64,000 bases of DNA, taken from assembly GCA_036872755.1 (NCBI GenBank), contig JAVHNS010000007.1:558001-622000 (forward strand). The letters are read 5' to 3'. This document shows positions 9,167-20,900 of the stretch, in pieces; within the stretch, counting starts at the first letter, position 1, and each line of letters starts with the position of its first letter. A program made the translations under genes and the position numbers. The notes under the pieces are model-generated. The model saw only the letters and a list, made by a program, of their open reading frames with translations, was not told the DNA's origin and searched no databases. The stretch comes from Orbilia blumenaviensis. Lineage: Eukaryota > Ascomycota > Orbiliomycetes > Orbiliales > Orbiliaceae.

Positions 9167-10389
9167 ATGCCTTCTCGAGCACGCGCAAGCGACTGGATGC
9201 GTACTGCCAGCGACGGGGAAAACTCTGATGCCGGCCGTGGATATTCGTCAGAAGAAGAAGAAGAAAATCAGAGAACTCGAGTATCGAGGCCGACAAAGCG
9301 GCGCCGGCTGTCGCAATCCGAGGATGAAGACGATGATGAGGAAGACGATGGTGCTGATGACGTTTCCGAGGAAGAGGAGGTTCAAAGACCTGTAGGAGGG
9401 AAAAAGAAGCAGCGGGTAGCTGACGAGGACGAGGATGACGATGAAGATGATTTGGACGACGATATGGATCTCGACGACGAGGATGAAGAAGATGAAGATG
9501 ATGAAGATGAGGCAGAGCGCTCCCTCCCTGCCATGGGCTCCATCCCGCTCAGGAAGTCGTCTTCCTCCAAACCCCCCTCCGAAGCCCTCAACATCACCGA
9601 CCCAACCCAGTTAAAACGCCTAACCCCATCCCAACTCGCCGCCTCCAAAACCACCCTCAAAAAAACCGGAGTCCTCTACCTCTCCCGTATCCCACCGTAC
9701 ATGTCTCCACCCCAAATCCGCCATCTCCTAAGCCCATTCGGCACCATAAACCGCATCTTCCTATCTCCTGAACCGCCGCATATATACCAAAAGAGGCTGA
9801 AGAACGGTGGTAACAAGAAACGTCAGTTCACTGAAGGATGGGTTGAGTTTTTGAAAAAGAAGGATGCAAAATGGTGCGCACAGAGTTTGAATGCTGAACA
9901 GGTCGGAGGGAAGAAGGGAGGTTGGTGGTACGATGATGTGTGGAATTTGAAGTATTTGAGCGGGTTCAAATGGGGAGATTTGACGGAGCAGATTGGTATG
10001 TTTGTACTATCCACGATTTATATATATATTGCACTTTCGGTGGAGATTGAATTGTATACTGATATTTTAATTCCACAGCGAACGAGAATGCGGCACGACA
10101 AGCTCGTCTCCGGGCAGAGATCTCACAGGCGACGAGAGAGAACAAGACTTATATCCGAAACGTGGAGCGTGCGAAGATGGTGGAGAATATGCAAGCTGCT
10201 GCGAAGGAGAAGCGGAAGGCTGCTGGTAATGACGATAGCGGTGCACCTGAACCCGCTACGAGTGATAAAGATAAGATTAGAAGAACCTTCACACAGAGAA
10301 CTGCTGTTACAAAATCGGTGAAGGCTGGGGAGAAGGGTAAGGGAGAAAAGTCGGATGCTATGAAGAAGCTTTTGAGCGCAGTGTTTTAA
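9167..10389 (+). CDS. ESF2: Pre-rRNA processing protein ESF2/ABT1 (two exons)
   Basis: A 379-residue nucleolar RNA-binding protein of the small-subunit processome, needed for early cleavages of 35S pre-rRNA in yeast. Exons are 9167-9995 and 10079-10389. Residues ~25-130 are a highly acidic, low-complexity region with basic patches (TKRRR, GGKKK). An atypical RRM begins near residue 165 with KKTGVLYLSRIPPYMSPPQI, then LLSPFGTINRIFLSPE and KRQFTEGWVEFLKKKDAK, the ABT1/ESF2 signature. The second exon supplies the conserved helical tail, from ANENAARQARLRAEI through NVERAKM. Splicing at GGTATGT and CCACAG keeps frame. The downstream neighbours NMD3, NOP53 and ESF1 also act in ribosome assembly. 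Confidence 0.95.
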
Positions 10390-10803
10390 TACCGAGATAC
10401 CCATTATTAATTTCAAAAGCATTTTACGACCTTCGATTAAAGTTAGAATTTAAAGATCTGTTTATATATTCCTTGTGACCGTTCTAGGTGCTGATAATGA
10501 CTTCTGGTCTAAAAATCTTGAAGCGGATTGAGTGAAAAAAACTTAAAAACTTTTGGTATTAATTGACAAGGTAGAAATGGTCTCGTAAACCAGCTTCTAC
10601 GATTAGAAGCGGCTTCGTAACTGGATAGAAGTACAGAGATATCATATCGCATCGTAGAAAAGTATAGCCCATTCACGCCGTTAAAACCCCTATGCAACAG
10701 CCCGCCAATGATCCCGATCAAATGCTGGAAAGAAAATGCTGGATGAAACAGAAAACGACCCTAACATGAGGACAAAAAACTATAAACTCACTTACTAAGT
10801 AGT
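10390..10803. other. Convergent 3' region ESF2 / NMD3
   Basis: The interval separates the stop codons of two convergent genes (plus-strand ESF2, minus-strand NMD3) and should hold both 3' untranslated regions. Short A/T-rich stretches are present. No gene is seen. Confidence 0.55.
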
Positions 10804-12614
10804 CTATAGTTGCTCGTCGTTCACTGTCAAGTTGTCCATATCGTCCAGCAGTTCGTTCACATCAATATCCGGTATACTATCATTCTCTCCGTCATCTGTC
10901 TCACCGTCAACCTCCATAGCACCACTCTCGGCCGTCTCCACACCTTCCATCTTCCCAGCTCCTCTGGGTTTATTCGACTTATATAACGCCAAAGTCTGTC
11001 TCAACTCCTCATCCTCCTCAACATCGCGCATGAACATCTCGAACTCCCTCTCCATCTTCTCTTGATCCGCCTTCTTCGGTAGTAATTCACCCTCATCTCT
11101 CGCCATACGCTTAAGCCTCCAGTTTCTGGACTTATGCTTCTTACGACGTGGGTAATGTTTCTTGACAAGTATAACCTCGGGTATTCTGCTCGAATCATGA
11201 CGTTCGAGTTCTTCAAAATTGGAGTCGTTGAAGACGGTTCCAGAGAGGAAGTATCCCATCGCCGAATCGCCTGGATGGAGGACAGCGCCAAGATGTGTCC
11301 GGATCAGATATGTTTCATCGGACATGCCCATATCGTTAGCCTTTGCAACTGTGGCATCCGCCAGAACGTGACGGCCCTTCGTAGGTCCCAGGGGTTCGAT
11401 ATCGAGGACAATAAACTCAGTCAACACCGATGTATCCGCAATGCTTCCGAAAGGCGCACGCCAGTAAACTGGCGTCGCGATTTCACAGGTCTGCAGAGTG
11501 TTAGGATCGATATAATGTGTCGCATTTCCGACCTTATTGCAGAGCACTATCGGGTTAATGTTTCCCAAGCTCTTTGCCAGTTTCATAGGAAGAACGACGA
11601 GGTCATCCTTGCAGATCGGGATTAACTCGACGGAGTATGTGAATTTAAAGCTCTTAGTGGAAGTATGGATATCCTGAGAGATGAGTTCCTCGGACTTCTT
11701 GGTCTTGATGGGGGACACGGAGCCAAGGAAGTCCAACATCTTTTGGGCGTGAGTCCGTTGGAGGAAGAAGAAGTCGAGGCCATCCTTGACTTCTTTGATG
11801 TTGATGCAGTCCTTGTGAGCGTTATGCTTGAGGATTAACTGTTCTAACCACCTGCATATCCGAAGTTCATTAGCTTTCAGGTCTGACGGTGATGTTTGCC
11901 GGAGGTGTGTGTGGGGGGGTAAATGTGCTTACAGGAATGTTCTCTTGTGCGAAACTTTCTGTCGCATTTGGATGCAAGCTCTCCATGTGTTTGCGGTATA
12001 TGATTTGGCGCAATCAGGGCACTGTTGGTAGGCCACTACATATTCGACCTCGAACGACTGTTGTAAAATCGTCTTCTCAAAAGCCTATAAAAATGTCGAG
12101 TTAGTCAGCTAGTACTCCGACCTGAACGTAAATTGCCACCATGGAGAGTGTGTTGTATATACCTCCTGCTGAACTGTGATCTTAACCTTCACACGTCTGC
12201 TATGCGGCTCCGTCCAAATAAAACTAGCATCGATAATTCTAACTTTGTTCAACCCCCTCAGCTTCCTTAGACACAATGCTAATAGCTCTCTAGATTCGGG
12301 AGCGGCGGTAATCCAGTGCTGTGGCGGTTGGAGAAAGCGATCGCAACCACGGCAGAAGTGGAGGGTGGCTTCTCGCTGGACACCTTCGGAAATATCGATG
12401 GTGGTTTTGATACAGTCGTAGCACATGGCCAGGCCGGAGGTCCCATCCATGGGGACACCACAGTTGCAGCATAGTACTCTAGTAATAGCATAATCGTTAG
12501 CTGCTGCCTCTAATCTCCGTCTGTTTTTGGTGGGATAGTGGGGTGGAGGGGTACTCACGTAGCACCGCCTGATGCAGCGGTCTGCTGGAGAGGGACTGGT
12601 AGGTCGACCTCCAT
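10804..12614 (-). CDS. NMD3: 60S ribosomal export adaptor NMD3 (four exons)
   Basis: A 523-residue adaptor linking the pre-60S particle to the exportin Crm1. Exons: 12614-12559, 12478-12163, 12084-11933, 11851-10804. The N-terminal zinc-binding region shows the CxxC pairs expected for the family: CCNCGVP, MCYDCIKT, FCRGCDRF and QCPDCAKSY. The middle part (RACIQMRQKVSHKRTF, LKHNAHKDCINIKEVKDGLD, FFLQRTHAQKMLDFL) is nearly invariant in NMD3. The C-terminal tail is acidic and ends IPDIDVNELLDDMDNLTV, consistent with the leucine-rich nuclear export signals known there. Length is close to the yeast protein. NMD3 diverges from NOP53 with 368 bp between start codons, so these two 60S-assembly genes share a promoter region. 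Confidence 0.96.
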
Positions 12615-12982
12615 GGTTTACTACTATTATTATAACTTGCGGATTTAATACGGGGTATATATTTTGTAAGTGGTAGTTGAAGATAAAGAAGCTATGAAGT
12701 TTGGAGATGGAGAGGTTTTATAAGCAGTGACGGAGAGGTGTTGGAGGTCTGTTGGATTTGTCACCCGCAAAAAATGGGGGAGCAAGAAAAAAAAAAATTA
12801 AAAAAATTAAAAAATTAAAAAAAGTCTGGAGCTCCAAACCCACAAGAATAGGACATCGACACGAGGTTCGCCTGCCAAAACTTTTTTTTTCCTCCTTCGC
12901 TTCTGCGACAGGGTTTCTATTTCTTCAATTTATTCACCAGCGACTCCATCAACTTATCGATATTTAAATAACCTCAGAAAAT
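12615..12982. promoter_or_regulatory. Shared promoter region of NMD3 and NOP53
   Basis: The 368 bp between two divergent 60S-biogenesis genes contains an A-rich tract at 12786-12823 with three AAAAAATT-type units. These resemble the RRPE motif (AAAAATTTT core, bound by Stb3 in yeast) of ribosome-biogenesis promoters. The likeness is suggestive only, because A/T tracts are common in this DNA. Confidence 0.4.
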
Positions 12983-14399
12983 ATGGCCGCCGTTGTCGCC
13001 GCACCGAAGGCTCAGACCTCGAGGAAGGGCAAGAAGGCCTGGCGCAAGAACGTCGATATCTCAGAGGTCACCACAGGTCTCGACCAGGTCCGCACCGAGA
13101 TCATTCAAGGGTACCCGAAATCGCCTCCAATCATTCAATTATAATTATGATTCATACTAACCACCCATTCTAGTGGTATCATCGCCGAAAAAGCCGATGA
13201 AGACCTGTTCACAGTCGACACCACTGGCTCTACCAATATCCGTCAGAAACACTTTCGCGAAGTCAAGCCTCTCAAAGTCGACGAGATCCTCAATGCTAGA
13301 AGTTCAATACCAGCACTTATAAATCCGAAGAAGAGGGCGAATCCCAGTGGAATTGAAATAGGCGATGGTATTCTACCGACGAAGAAGCATAGGAAGAATG
13401 GAGTGTCGCATAAAGATTTGGAAAGGTTGCGGCGGATCGCGTATGGCGGTGAAGCCGCTAAGGATGGAGTCAAGACAGCTAAGGCGGCAGATGGCCAGGG
13501 TTTATACGATCCATGGGGCGATGCCGTGCCAGACGCAGAGGGAACAGCAGCCAAGATGGACAAGCTTACATTTGTCGAAAAACCTAAAGCATTGAATGCA
13601 CCAGTAACGATTAAACATGCGCCTATCGGTATTACAAAAGAAGGCGAGGAGGCCGTGCCAGCAGTGAGGCTGCCCGACCCGGGTATTTCGTATAATCCTG
13701 ATTTTCACATGTGGGATGAGTTGATTTCGCGAGAAGGAGAGAAAGAAGTAGAATTGGAGAAGAAGAGGTTAGAATTTGAGGAATACGAGAAAAAGATATT
13801 CGCGCTCGCGGATATAGAGTCCGAAGAGGAGGAGGAAGAAGAAGAGGATGACGATGAAGAATCCGATGAAGAGGACGAAGGGGACGACAAAGCTATTCGA
13901 AAAATGCCACAGAGAAAAACTCCTGCACAAAGGAACAAAGTCAAAAGGAGGAAGGAGGCCGAACGTCTGGCAAGGCATCAGAATAAGACTGAAGTTCAGA
14001 AACGGCAGCTGGAATCTCTTAAAGAATTAAGAAAGACTCTAGATGTTACTTTGAAAGAGCGGGCTGTTGCAAAGCGAACGGCACTGACACCGGCCAAGCG
14101 CCAGGTGAGGCGGCGGAAGTTCGACAAGTCGATGTGGGTTTCCTGCCTCTCAAGTTTGAAATACTTAAATTTTTGCTAATACAATACTCCACAGACTGCC
14201 ACAACCGCCACTTGAGCTACAGCTACCCGAAGAATTGGCAGATTCCCTAAGAAGGTTAAAGCCTGAAGGTAACCTGTTGCGGGATAGGTATCGGAACTTG
14301 CGTGAACGGGGTGTTATCGAAACAAGAGCCAATACCCAGCAAAAGAAGGCGAAGAGGAAGATTACAGAAAAGTGGAGCTACAAGGATTGGAAGCCTTAG
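12983..14399 (+). CDS. NOP53: Ribosome biogenesis protein NOP53 (three exons)
   Basis: A 430-residue nucleolar protein of the GLTSCR2/PICT1/Nop53 family; in yeast it recruits the exosome-associated helicase Mtr4 to pre-60S particles for 7S pre-rRNA trimming. Exons are 12983-13110, 13174-14133 and 14195-14399. The N-terminal block is SRKGKKAWRKNVDISEVTTGL. Later come NPKKRANPSG, LYDPWGD, VRLPDPGISYNPDF and HMWDELISREGEKE, the classic family core that includes an AIM-like LPDPG. An acidic run of Glu/Asp follows (around 13822-13890), then a Lys/Arg-rich coiled region and the tail RRLKPEGNLLRDRY to YKDWKP. Intron 2 splits the I of KSILPQPP. It is convergent with ESF1. Confidence 0.95.
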
Positions 14400-14584
14400 T
14401 AACCTTCTTACATATTCATTTCATTGTACATTACTTCTGCAATCCAGAGCTGTTGCAATCCGCCCCAGGCGTGAATGGATTGAATCCAAGTAACTTTTTA
14501 TTGCGGGATGCCTCAGTACATATAAGATATAATCCTCGAACGCCGTACGTATGATACAGTATCTTACATAAATGCGCACGCTCT

Positions 14585-16707
14585 CTACTTGCGCCGCTTC
14601 TTCTTGCCATCAGAAGGTTCATCATTCGACCTCCTTTTCCTTCTCTCCTCCATAACTTTCTCCATTGCCTGTGTCTTTTTGTACCTCGGGTTTGTAGGGT
14701 CGATTGCGAACTCTGTCTTTTCATAGATGGCTGAGAATCGGGGATCACTCACGTCCATCTTGTAATCATCCTGTAGGCCCTCTGCCTCCTTCACTCCTTT
14801 CTTCTTGGCCATCCTCTTCGCTGCTTTACCCTTTAGCTTTGCGAGTTTCTCTCGCTTTAGAATATCGTTCATATTGAAGTGTTGGAGCTCCGATGTCTTA
14901 TCATTGGCCATTAGGGCTTCCAGTTCCTCTCTCTTAGCGGCTTGTTCGGCGGCGGTCTTCTCTTTCTCTTCCCGTTGCTTCTGTTTCTTTGCCTTCTTTG
15001 AATCTGTATTCACCTTCTCTGGGTTTTCGAAGAAGGGGTCATCGAATCCTAGGTCCTCGCCTTGCTCCTCATCCTCCTCATTGGGTTCAGGAGCATCGAT
15101 CTTCTCGCCGTTTGCCTCTGCTCGCTTTTCCTTCATTCTCTCCTTTCTAGCCCTTTTTCTTTCCCTCTCCTTCCGAACATATCTTTCCATCGTCGATTCA
15201 TCCCTTTCAAATATGTCTTCCTTCTTGCCGTCCTCGCCGCCTAGCGCAGCCGAGAATGTGACTTCCATATCCCCGACAGGTTTCTTTTCACTCTTCTCCG
15301 CTTTCTCGGAACTTGGTCCTAAGTTCAATAGTTTCCTATATGCTTCTTTCGCTTCCTCTGCCTCTTCATCACTATCACTCGCCAGATACGCCTGCAAATC
15401 CATCTCCTCCACTTCTCTCCTGCTAAAAGCCTCCTTCACGGCTGCTTTCCTCGTAGCATCTTCTTGATCCCAGGTAAGCTTCACTTTGGAATGCTGTAGG
15501 GCATCCGTGCTGAATTCAACGGGCTTGTACTTCCTCGGTGCTTCGCTGCACTCGTCTCTAGGCCGGTCATCGAATTCCGTACCGTCAGGTACAAATCTGA
15601 GATCGAAGAAATTGGCTGTGCTTGCAAATTCCGCGCCGTCACATTCGGTGTATATGGCGTTTGCGGTATTTGGGGTGTCGCATGTTACTATGGCGTAGAA
15701 GTACCGTAGTCGCTCCAATTGGTACCTCCTTAGTGCCGCGGAGTCAAATTCTTCGCCAGTGTCTTCCTTTACTAGGGTTGCCTCTGTAATTTCCTCCTGG
15801 TCATCCATTTCTTGCTCCTTCTCCGACTTCTGCTTCTTTCTCACGCCGGCTGAAGAAGATAGTCCGAAAACCTCTTTCGGTGGCCCCTCCATCTCCTCGC
15901 GCTCCATTCGCTCCTTCCCAAATTCGGATGGATAGATCGAAACATTCAGGATCTTTCCACCGATCGGTACGAAACTTGACAGTACGACGTATAGATCGGT
16001 GGCTTTGATATGATCCCAATCGAGGTTTACCACGGCTATACGGGCGGATATATCGCCAAGAGGTACTGCTTCCGCTTCTTGTGCTGCCGCTTCCGCGTCT
16101 TCGGCTTCCGAGGTAACTACTGAGTCGTCGTCTGAGTCGTCGTCGGACGATGAGGCGTCCGAGAGAAGACCTTCTCCACGAGCTGGGTCATATCTAGGCG
16201 CTTCATCTTCTTCATCCTCATCCTCTTCTTCATCAGATGAGGCAGGCGCAACCTCGACAGACTTCTTTTTCTTCCCTTTCTTGCTCTTCTCTTCATCTTC
16301 GTCATCAAGCTTCACCCCGCCCTCTTCCTCCTCTTCCTCATCCTCAAAGGTATATAAGCGTCGAATCTCCTCTCGTCGTTTATCGACCGGCAGCCGTCGC
16401 CCATACTTGTCCACCTTAGCCTTTCTAGCAAAGTCGTCATCCTCAAGGACTTTCTTGAAACGAGAGTCGATGGTAACGGTTCTATCACGCTTTTTGGGAA
16501 GTGCGAAACGTGGATCGGAATGAACAGTTGAGAAACGAGGGTCATCTGCAGAAGAATAACCATAGTTAGTTTACAAGCCTTGGTCGTGACGTTATTGTAT
16601 TTTTTTGTGAGTAGCAGGAGTCTCATACTGGTCAACGGCACAATTGGCTCTGTTCGCTTCGGCCGACCTTCGGCGGACTTGGATTTCTTGCGATCTTGCT
16701 TCGCCAT
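14585..16707 (-). CDS. ESF1: Pre-rRNA processing protein ESF1 (two exons)
   Basis: A 679-residue nucleolar protein of the small-subunit processome, required for 18S rRNA production in yeast. Exons are 16707-16629 and 16545-14585. After the start, TNDPRFSTVHSDPRF and DSRFKKVL give the repeated DPRF motif of the family. KYGRRLPVDKR and a long acidic stretch with EAEAVPLGDISARIAVVNLDWD (shown in parts in the family) lead into the NUC153-type region: LYVVLSSFVPIGGKI, SIYPSEFGKERM, RRYQLERLRYFYAIV and FDDRPRDECSEAP. The C-terminus holds DVSDPRFSAIYEKTEFAIDP and a basic KKKRRK end. Much of the middle is charged, low-complexity sequence. It ends 186 bp from the convergent NOP53 stop codon. Confidence 0.94.
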
Positions 16708-17990
16708 GGCTGCTCGGTCGGTTGGTTGAGAATCGTAAAAAAAAAAAAAGAAGGATAGCAGTTATCAACCTTCTAGCGCAGGTAACAACTTAAAAGAAGG
16801 TCGCTGTCGCACAAAGCTCCAGAAATTTTTTTAGTAAAGGCCGATGCGAACAAACGGAGCAAGTCGTCACGAATTCCTGATTTAGATTTACAAGCAAACA
16901 CGCAGATCCCACAAACTCAACACCAAAGAATAAATCACCTTCAGCGGATCTCTCAAATATAGAAAATATAGGGAATATCAATACCCTCTTAGACTTCAAT
17001 AGCATCTGCGTTCACAGCTGGCGGCCAAACAGGGTATCCCGTCCGCTCTGCCTTACTTAAGCCTCCAAGCGGATCCTCAGTAGTACAGTGGGTGACCATG
17101 TGCGAATCGGGTCTAACGCAGGTTCAAAATTTTCTTTTTGAAGTTTTTTTTTTTATCCGGGGTCCATGAAACCAGACTGGGGTTAAACTGGAGCTCTGTT
17201 CAGAAAGGGAAAATAGCAAAAATAGATAAGGAATGACCCGAGGATTGACAATGATTTAAAGGTGGATGGTTTTCTACTTTTGTTTCAGGATGTAACGCTT
17301 GGGAAGTTGATATCATCGAGAGAACCCAGATAGTTATAAACAAAGGTCGAAACTAATCTCACGATGTGATGGTGAACCTCATGAATATAGACTAGATCTA
17401 TAGAATTGTATGATGGTTTGGAGATTGATTATAGAGTTAATAATATACGTTTATTTTCATCCAGTCTAGCCTTTTTACATAACTATCGTACAATATATAC
17501 AGCAAGAAGCATTTTGACGCTCCAGCCTCTATCAACCCTCAACATGTACAAAATGAAAGAAAAATCGGAAGAGAATACAACCTACACCCGTGACCCCAAC
17601 AATAAAGTTATATACATTCAAACGTAAATAGCCTGCCCAGATTCCGCTGGCATCAAGAATGGGTAAATCAGTAGCCAGCAGGAAATGGGGAAGAAGATGA
17701 AGAGTAACTAAGTAAACAGGAACGCCGTAGATATGAGTTTTAGATCTTCAAACAAAAAAAAAAAAAGCAGGGAAACGGCATCCAAGTACCCCATTGGAAT
17801 GCTATCAAGAGCACCAACGTTAAGTACCTGGACAGATACTGGTTTTCTTAAGAAGTAATGGCGACTTTGGCTGCTCATCGGCCGTAGAGACCTTCGGGTT
17901 AGGTATCCCATGACGAAGCAAGCTAGTTAAAAGGAAAATAGCGAGGCCGAAGATGAGAGAAGAACTAGGAGGATAAGGAAGTTCAAACCC
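16708..17990. other. Intergenic RPO41-ESF1
   Basis: This 1.28 kb lies between the RPO41 stop and the ESF1 start, both on the minus strand. An A run (16737-16750) and AAATTTTTTT (16823-16832, RRPE-like) lie just upstream of ESF1. No exon chain is seen on either strand. Confidence 0.5.
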
Positions 17991-20900
17991 TTATGAGAAG
18001 AAGTATTTACTGTTCTTCAATCTGGAAACATCAAAATCTCCCTTCGGTGGAACTGGTGGGAATTCTAGGTCTATCCATACGTGCACTCTCCCGAAAGTTG
18101 TCTTCTTTTTAGTCGGCTTGGCTGTTTTTTTAGAGTCTCCAGCTTCAGTCTCGACCTCAATTTCTTCAATGGCTTCGTCTGATTCAGTTGAAGGCTTCAA
18201 AATACGACCTTCCAACTCAATTGGAGTTTCACCCCCTGAAAGTTCCTCTCCGAACGCTGGGCTGTCAACCTTATCAAAATCATGATCAGGTGTAAGACCA
18301 AACGACCTGTAGATGGAACCGGCGGTGACCATTTCCTCTCCCTTCTTTCTTTCTTCAGGATCTTCGCTAGCACAGAGTCTGTCTCGTTCGATCTCCCTCA
18401 TAAGATCGTCAACGGCAGTCACAACCGTCTTGGTTTTCTTCTTCCCCGTAAGTACCTTTCCTTCTGCGGCCAACTTCATCCTTTCAATCTCGGGTGCGAT
18501 TTCCCTTCGGTGTTTATTGATTGCTTTCGCTGCAGGATGGCTTGTCGGAACAATGATTAATGTCTTGTGCTTTTGGTAACGTAGAACAAATTCTTCACGA
18601 AGTTTGGCTACCAAATCTTCAGAGTGAAGCTCAACGAAAGCGTCACGGAGCACACGACTCATCGTGTCAACATCGCAAGCGTGAGTCCAGAAAGAATCGT
18701 GAACAGCTGCGAATGTTAGCCCGGCCTGCTTAGAAGCCATCGCGGAAAGTAACATATGAGTTGCATCGAGGGAGTGAATATAGTTGGGAGGGAAGGCGCC
18801 CATCTGCCTTCGTGAATTGACTTGGTTTATGATTGAAGTGTCGACAATAGTAATTTGCTGTAGATTGGTTTTTACGGCGACAGTTGCGTCGTGGCGGTAA
18901 GGTTGGACAACGGGTAACCCTAATGGAGTAGTCCAGACCACCGAAGTCATGAACTCCGCTTTACCTCTTTCTTTTGTATGCGCCTGCCGACCCGTTGTCG
19001 GAATCGTACCATTGTAATGCTCAGCGAATGAGGCGTATTGGGTAGGGCTGACAGACCGACTAATACGCTTTGCACATTCACCAAACCATTTTTGAATCAA
19101 GTGAGCGCCAGTAAACATGGACTGCAATGAGGTAAAAATCTTCTTGGTAAGGTAAATAGCGAGTTTGTCAACTTGCTCCCTTTGCCATTCACCCTTTTCC
19201 ATCAGTCTCGACTTGACCTGGTTCTTCGCGCCAATGAACGTCACACCGTACACGTTCGTCATGACGGTTTGCTTAACCACCTTTCTGTTGATATGGCCAA
19301 GAAGCTGTTTAGCAAATTCGTTGCCGTTCTTGGCGTCCTCCGCGACAGCCAGGTTAACTAGGTCAGCGACACCAGTGTAAACGTCCTGTGGTTTATCAGC
19401 AGGCTCCAGATTGACCTGTTTAGCACCAACTATATCACCACCCAGTGCAGCATAATGTTGCAAACCATTGCAGGTTCCGTCCTGATGGACCGGCATGCTT
19501 GATTCAAAGGTAAGCGGATCACCCGAACTCATGGCTGCCTCAAGTTCAATACAGGTAGCAAGCATTTGCCATGGATCTTCTGACTCAAGCCACCACCGTT
19601 TACCCTATGAAATAATTGTCCTTAGCACAGAGTCTATTGCATTGGTAATGGAATGGATTATACATACCCCAAGAGGATCTCTTGCCGAATCAAAAACATC
19701 CTCCATGTGGGCCTCCGCCCATTCCTCTCTTGCTATGAGACTAGCTTTGTCGAATCCTCCAAGATTGGACAAATGGATCTTTAGCCACCGCAGTCCAGCT
19801 TCCCCCAGCGGTTTCTTTTCCGAGAATTTCAGAAGTCCACGACACAAATCGTTACCCAGATGGTTCAAGTGAGGCGGCATGGCATATGCACGACCTCTGA
19901 AATCTACGTTGTGGGGAAAGTAGAAAACTTCATTGTAAAACTATAAGGGTAAGTAAACTGTTAGTAGATTTTCGTTGCGGTAGGTAGGACAATATACTTA
20001 CAGCTCTGGCAATTTCCAGCTTGAAGTTGACGTCACACCTTTGACTGTGATGGTTCTTTCGGATCAAGGCCATCTCTTGATAGGCGATTTTGAAGGCAGC
20101 CTTTGTCGCGGCGTCAGCTGTCGGAGGGGGCATCTCAGGCATATTAACATCCTTTTCGAAAGTTGGTGGGATATCCGCAAACTTGTCACCAGTATTCCAA
20201 ACTTGTAGGATCACATCGAAAACTTTCTGATTGATAGTCCAAGCAGTTGAACCAAGAACGTCTAAGCCTGTGAAAAGACGATCGAGATTCCCATGCTTAG
20301 ATGCCTCTTTGACGTACATTGTCTGCTCCAGCGAATCTTTGACTCGGACCATACGGGTTGGTGTAAAGTAGTAAGCTCCATCGTTCCAAGCACACCACGG
20401 GCGTGGTCTAGCAATCATAGGAAGTTGCTTCGCCAGTGTGGTACCCTTAAGCGGCTCCGTCATGAGTTTTTTCGAAAATTCGTCATGAAGTTTGATCACA
20501 CCAATCTTCTTTCCGCCAACAAACTGATAACCATGGACGAGTGCGGGCTGTTCGATTGCCAAATCCTTATCCATATTCTTTAGAACCTTTTTGTTTGTCG
20601 GTCTGACCTTGATCTTCGCAACTTGAAACAGTAAAGATACCAGGACAGATCCAACCTTCGCTCTGACGGGCTGAGACCAACGTTCATTTAAAAGTAAGCT
20701 AGTTCCGTCTTTCTCCATCTCGGCCCTTCGGTTCTGGCGGTATATCAACATTGCAAGGTCCTTCTCGTTTTTCACTTCCGTAAGCTGTTTTTGAAGGGCC
20801 TTCTTTTTGTAGTATTCGGGTTCGCCAATCTTCGTTTCAAAGGCCTTCTGGAGCTGCTCCGAGATATATTCGTGCTCGACATTTCGACCAACCGCAATAA

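Noticed and set aside
14805..15467. 220-codon plus-strand open frame opposite ESF1
   Set aside because: Ser/Phe-rich sequence is the expected antisense of Glu/Lys-rich ESF1 codons; no independent gene support.
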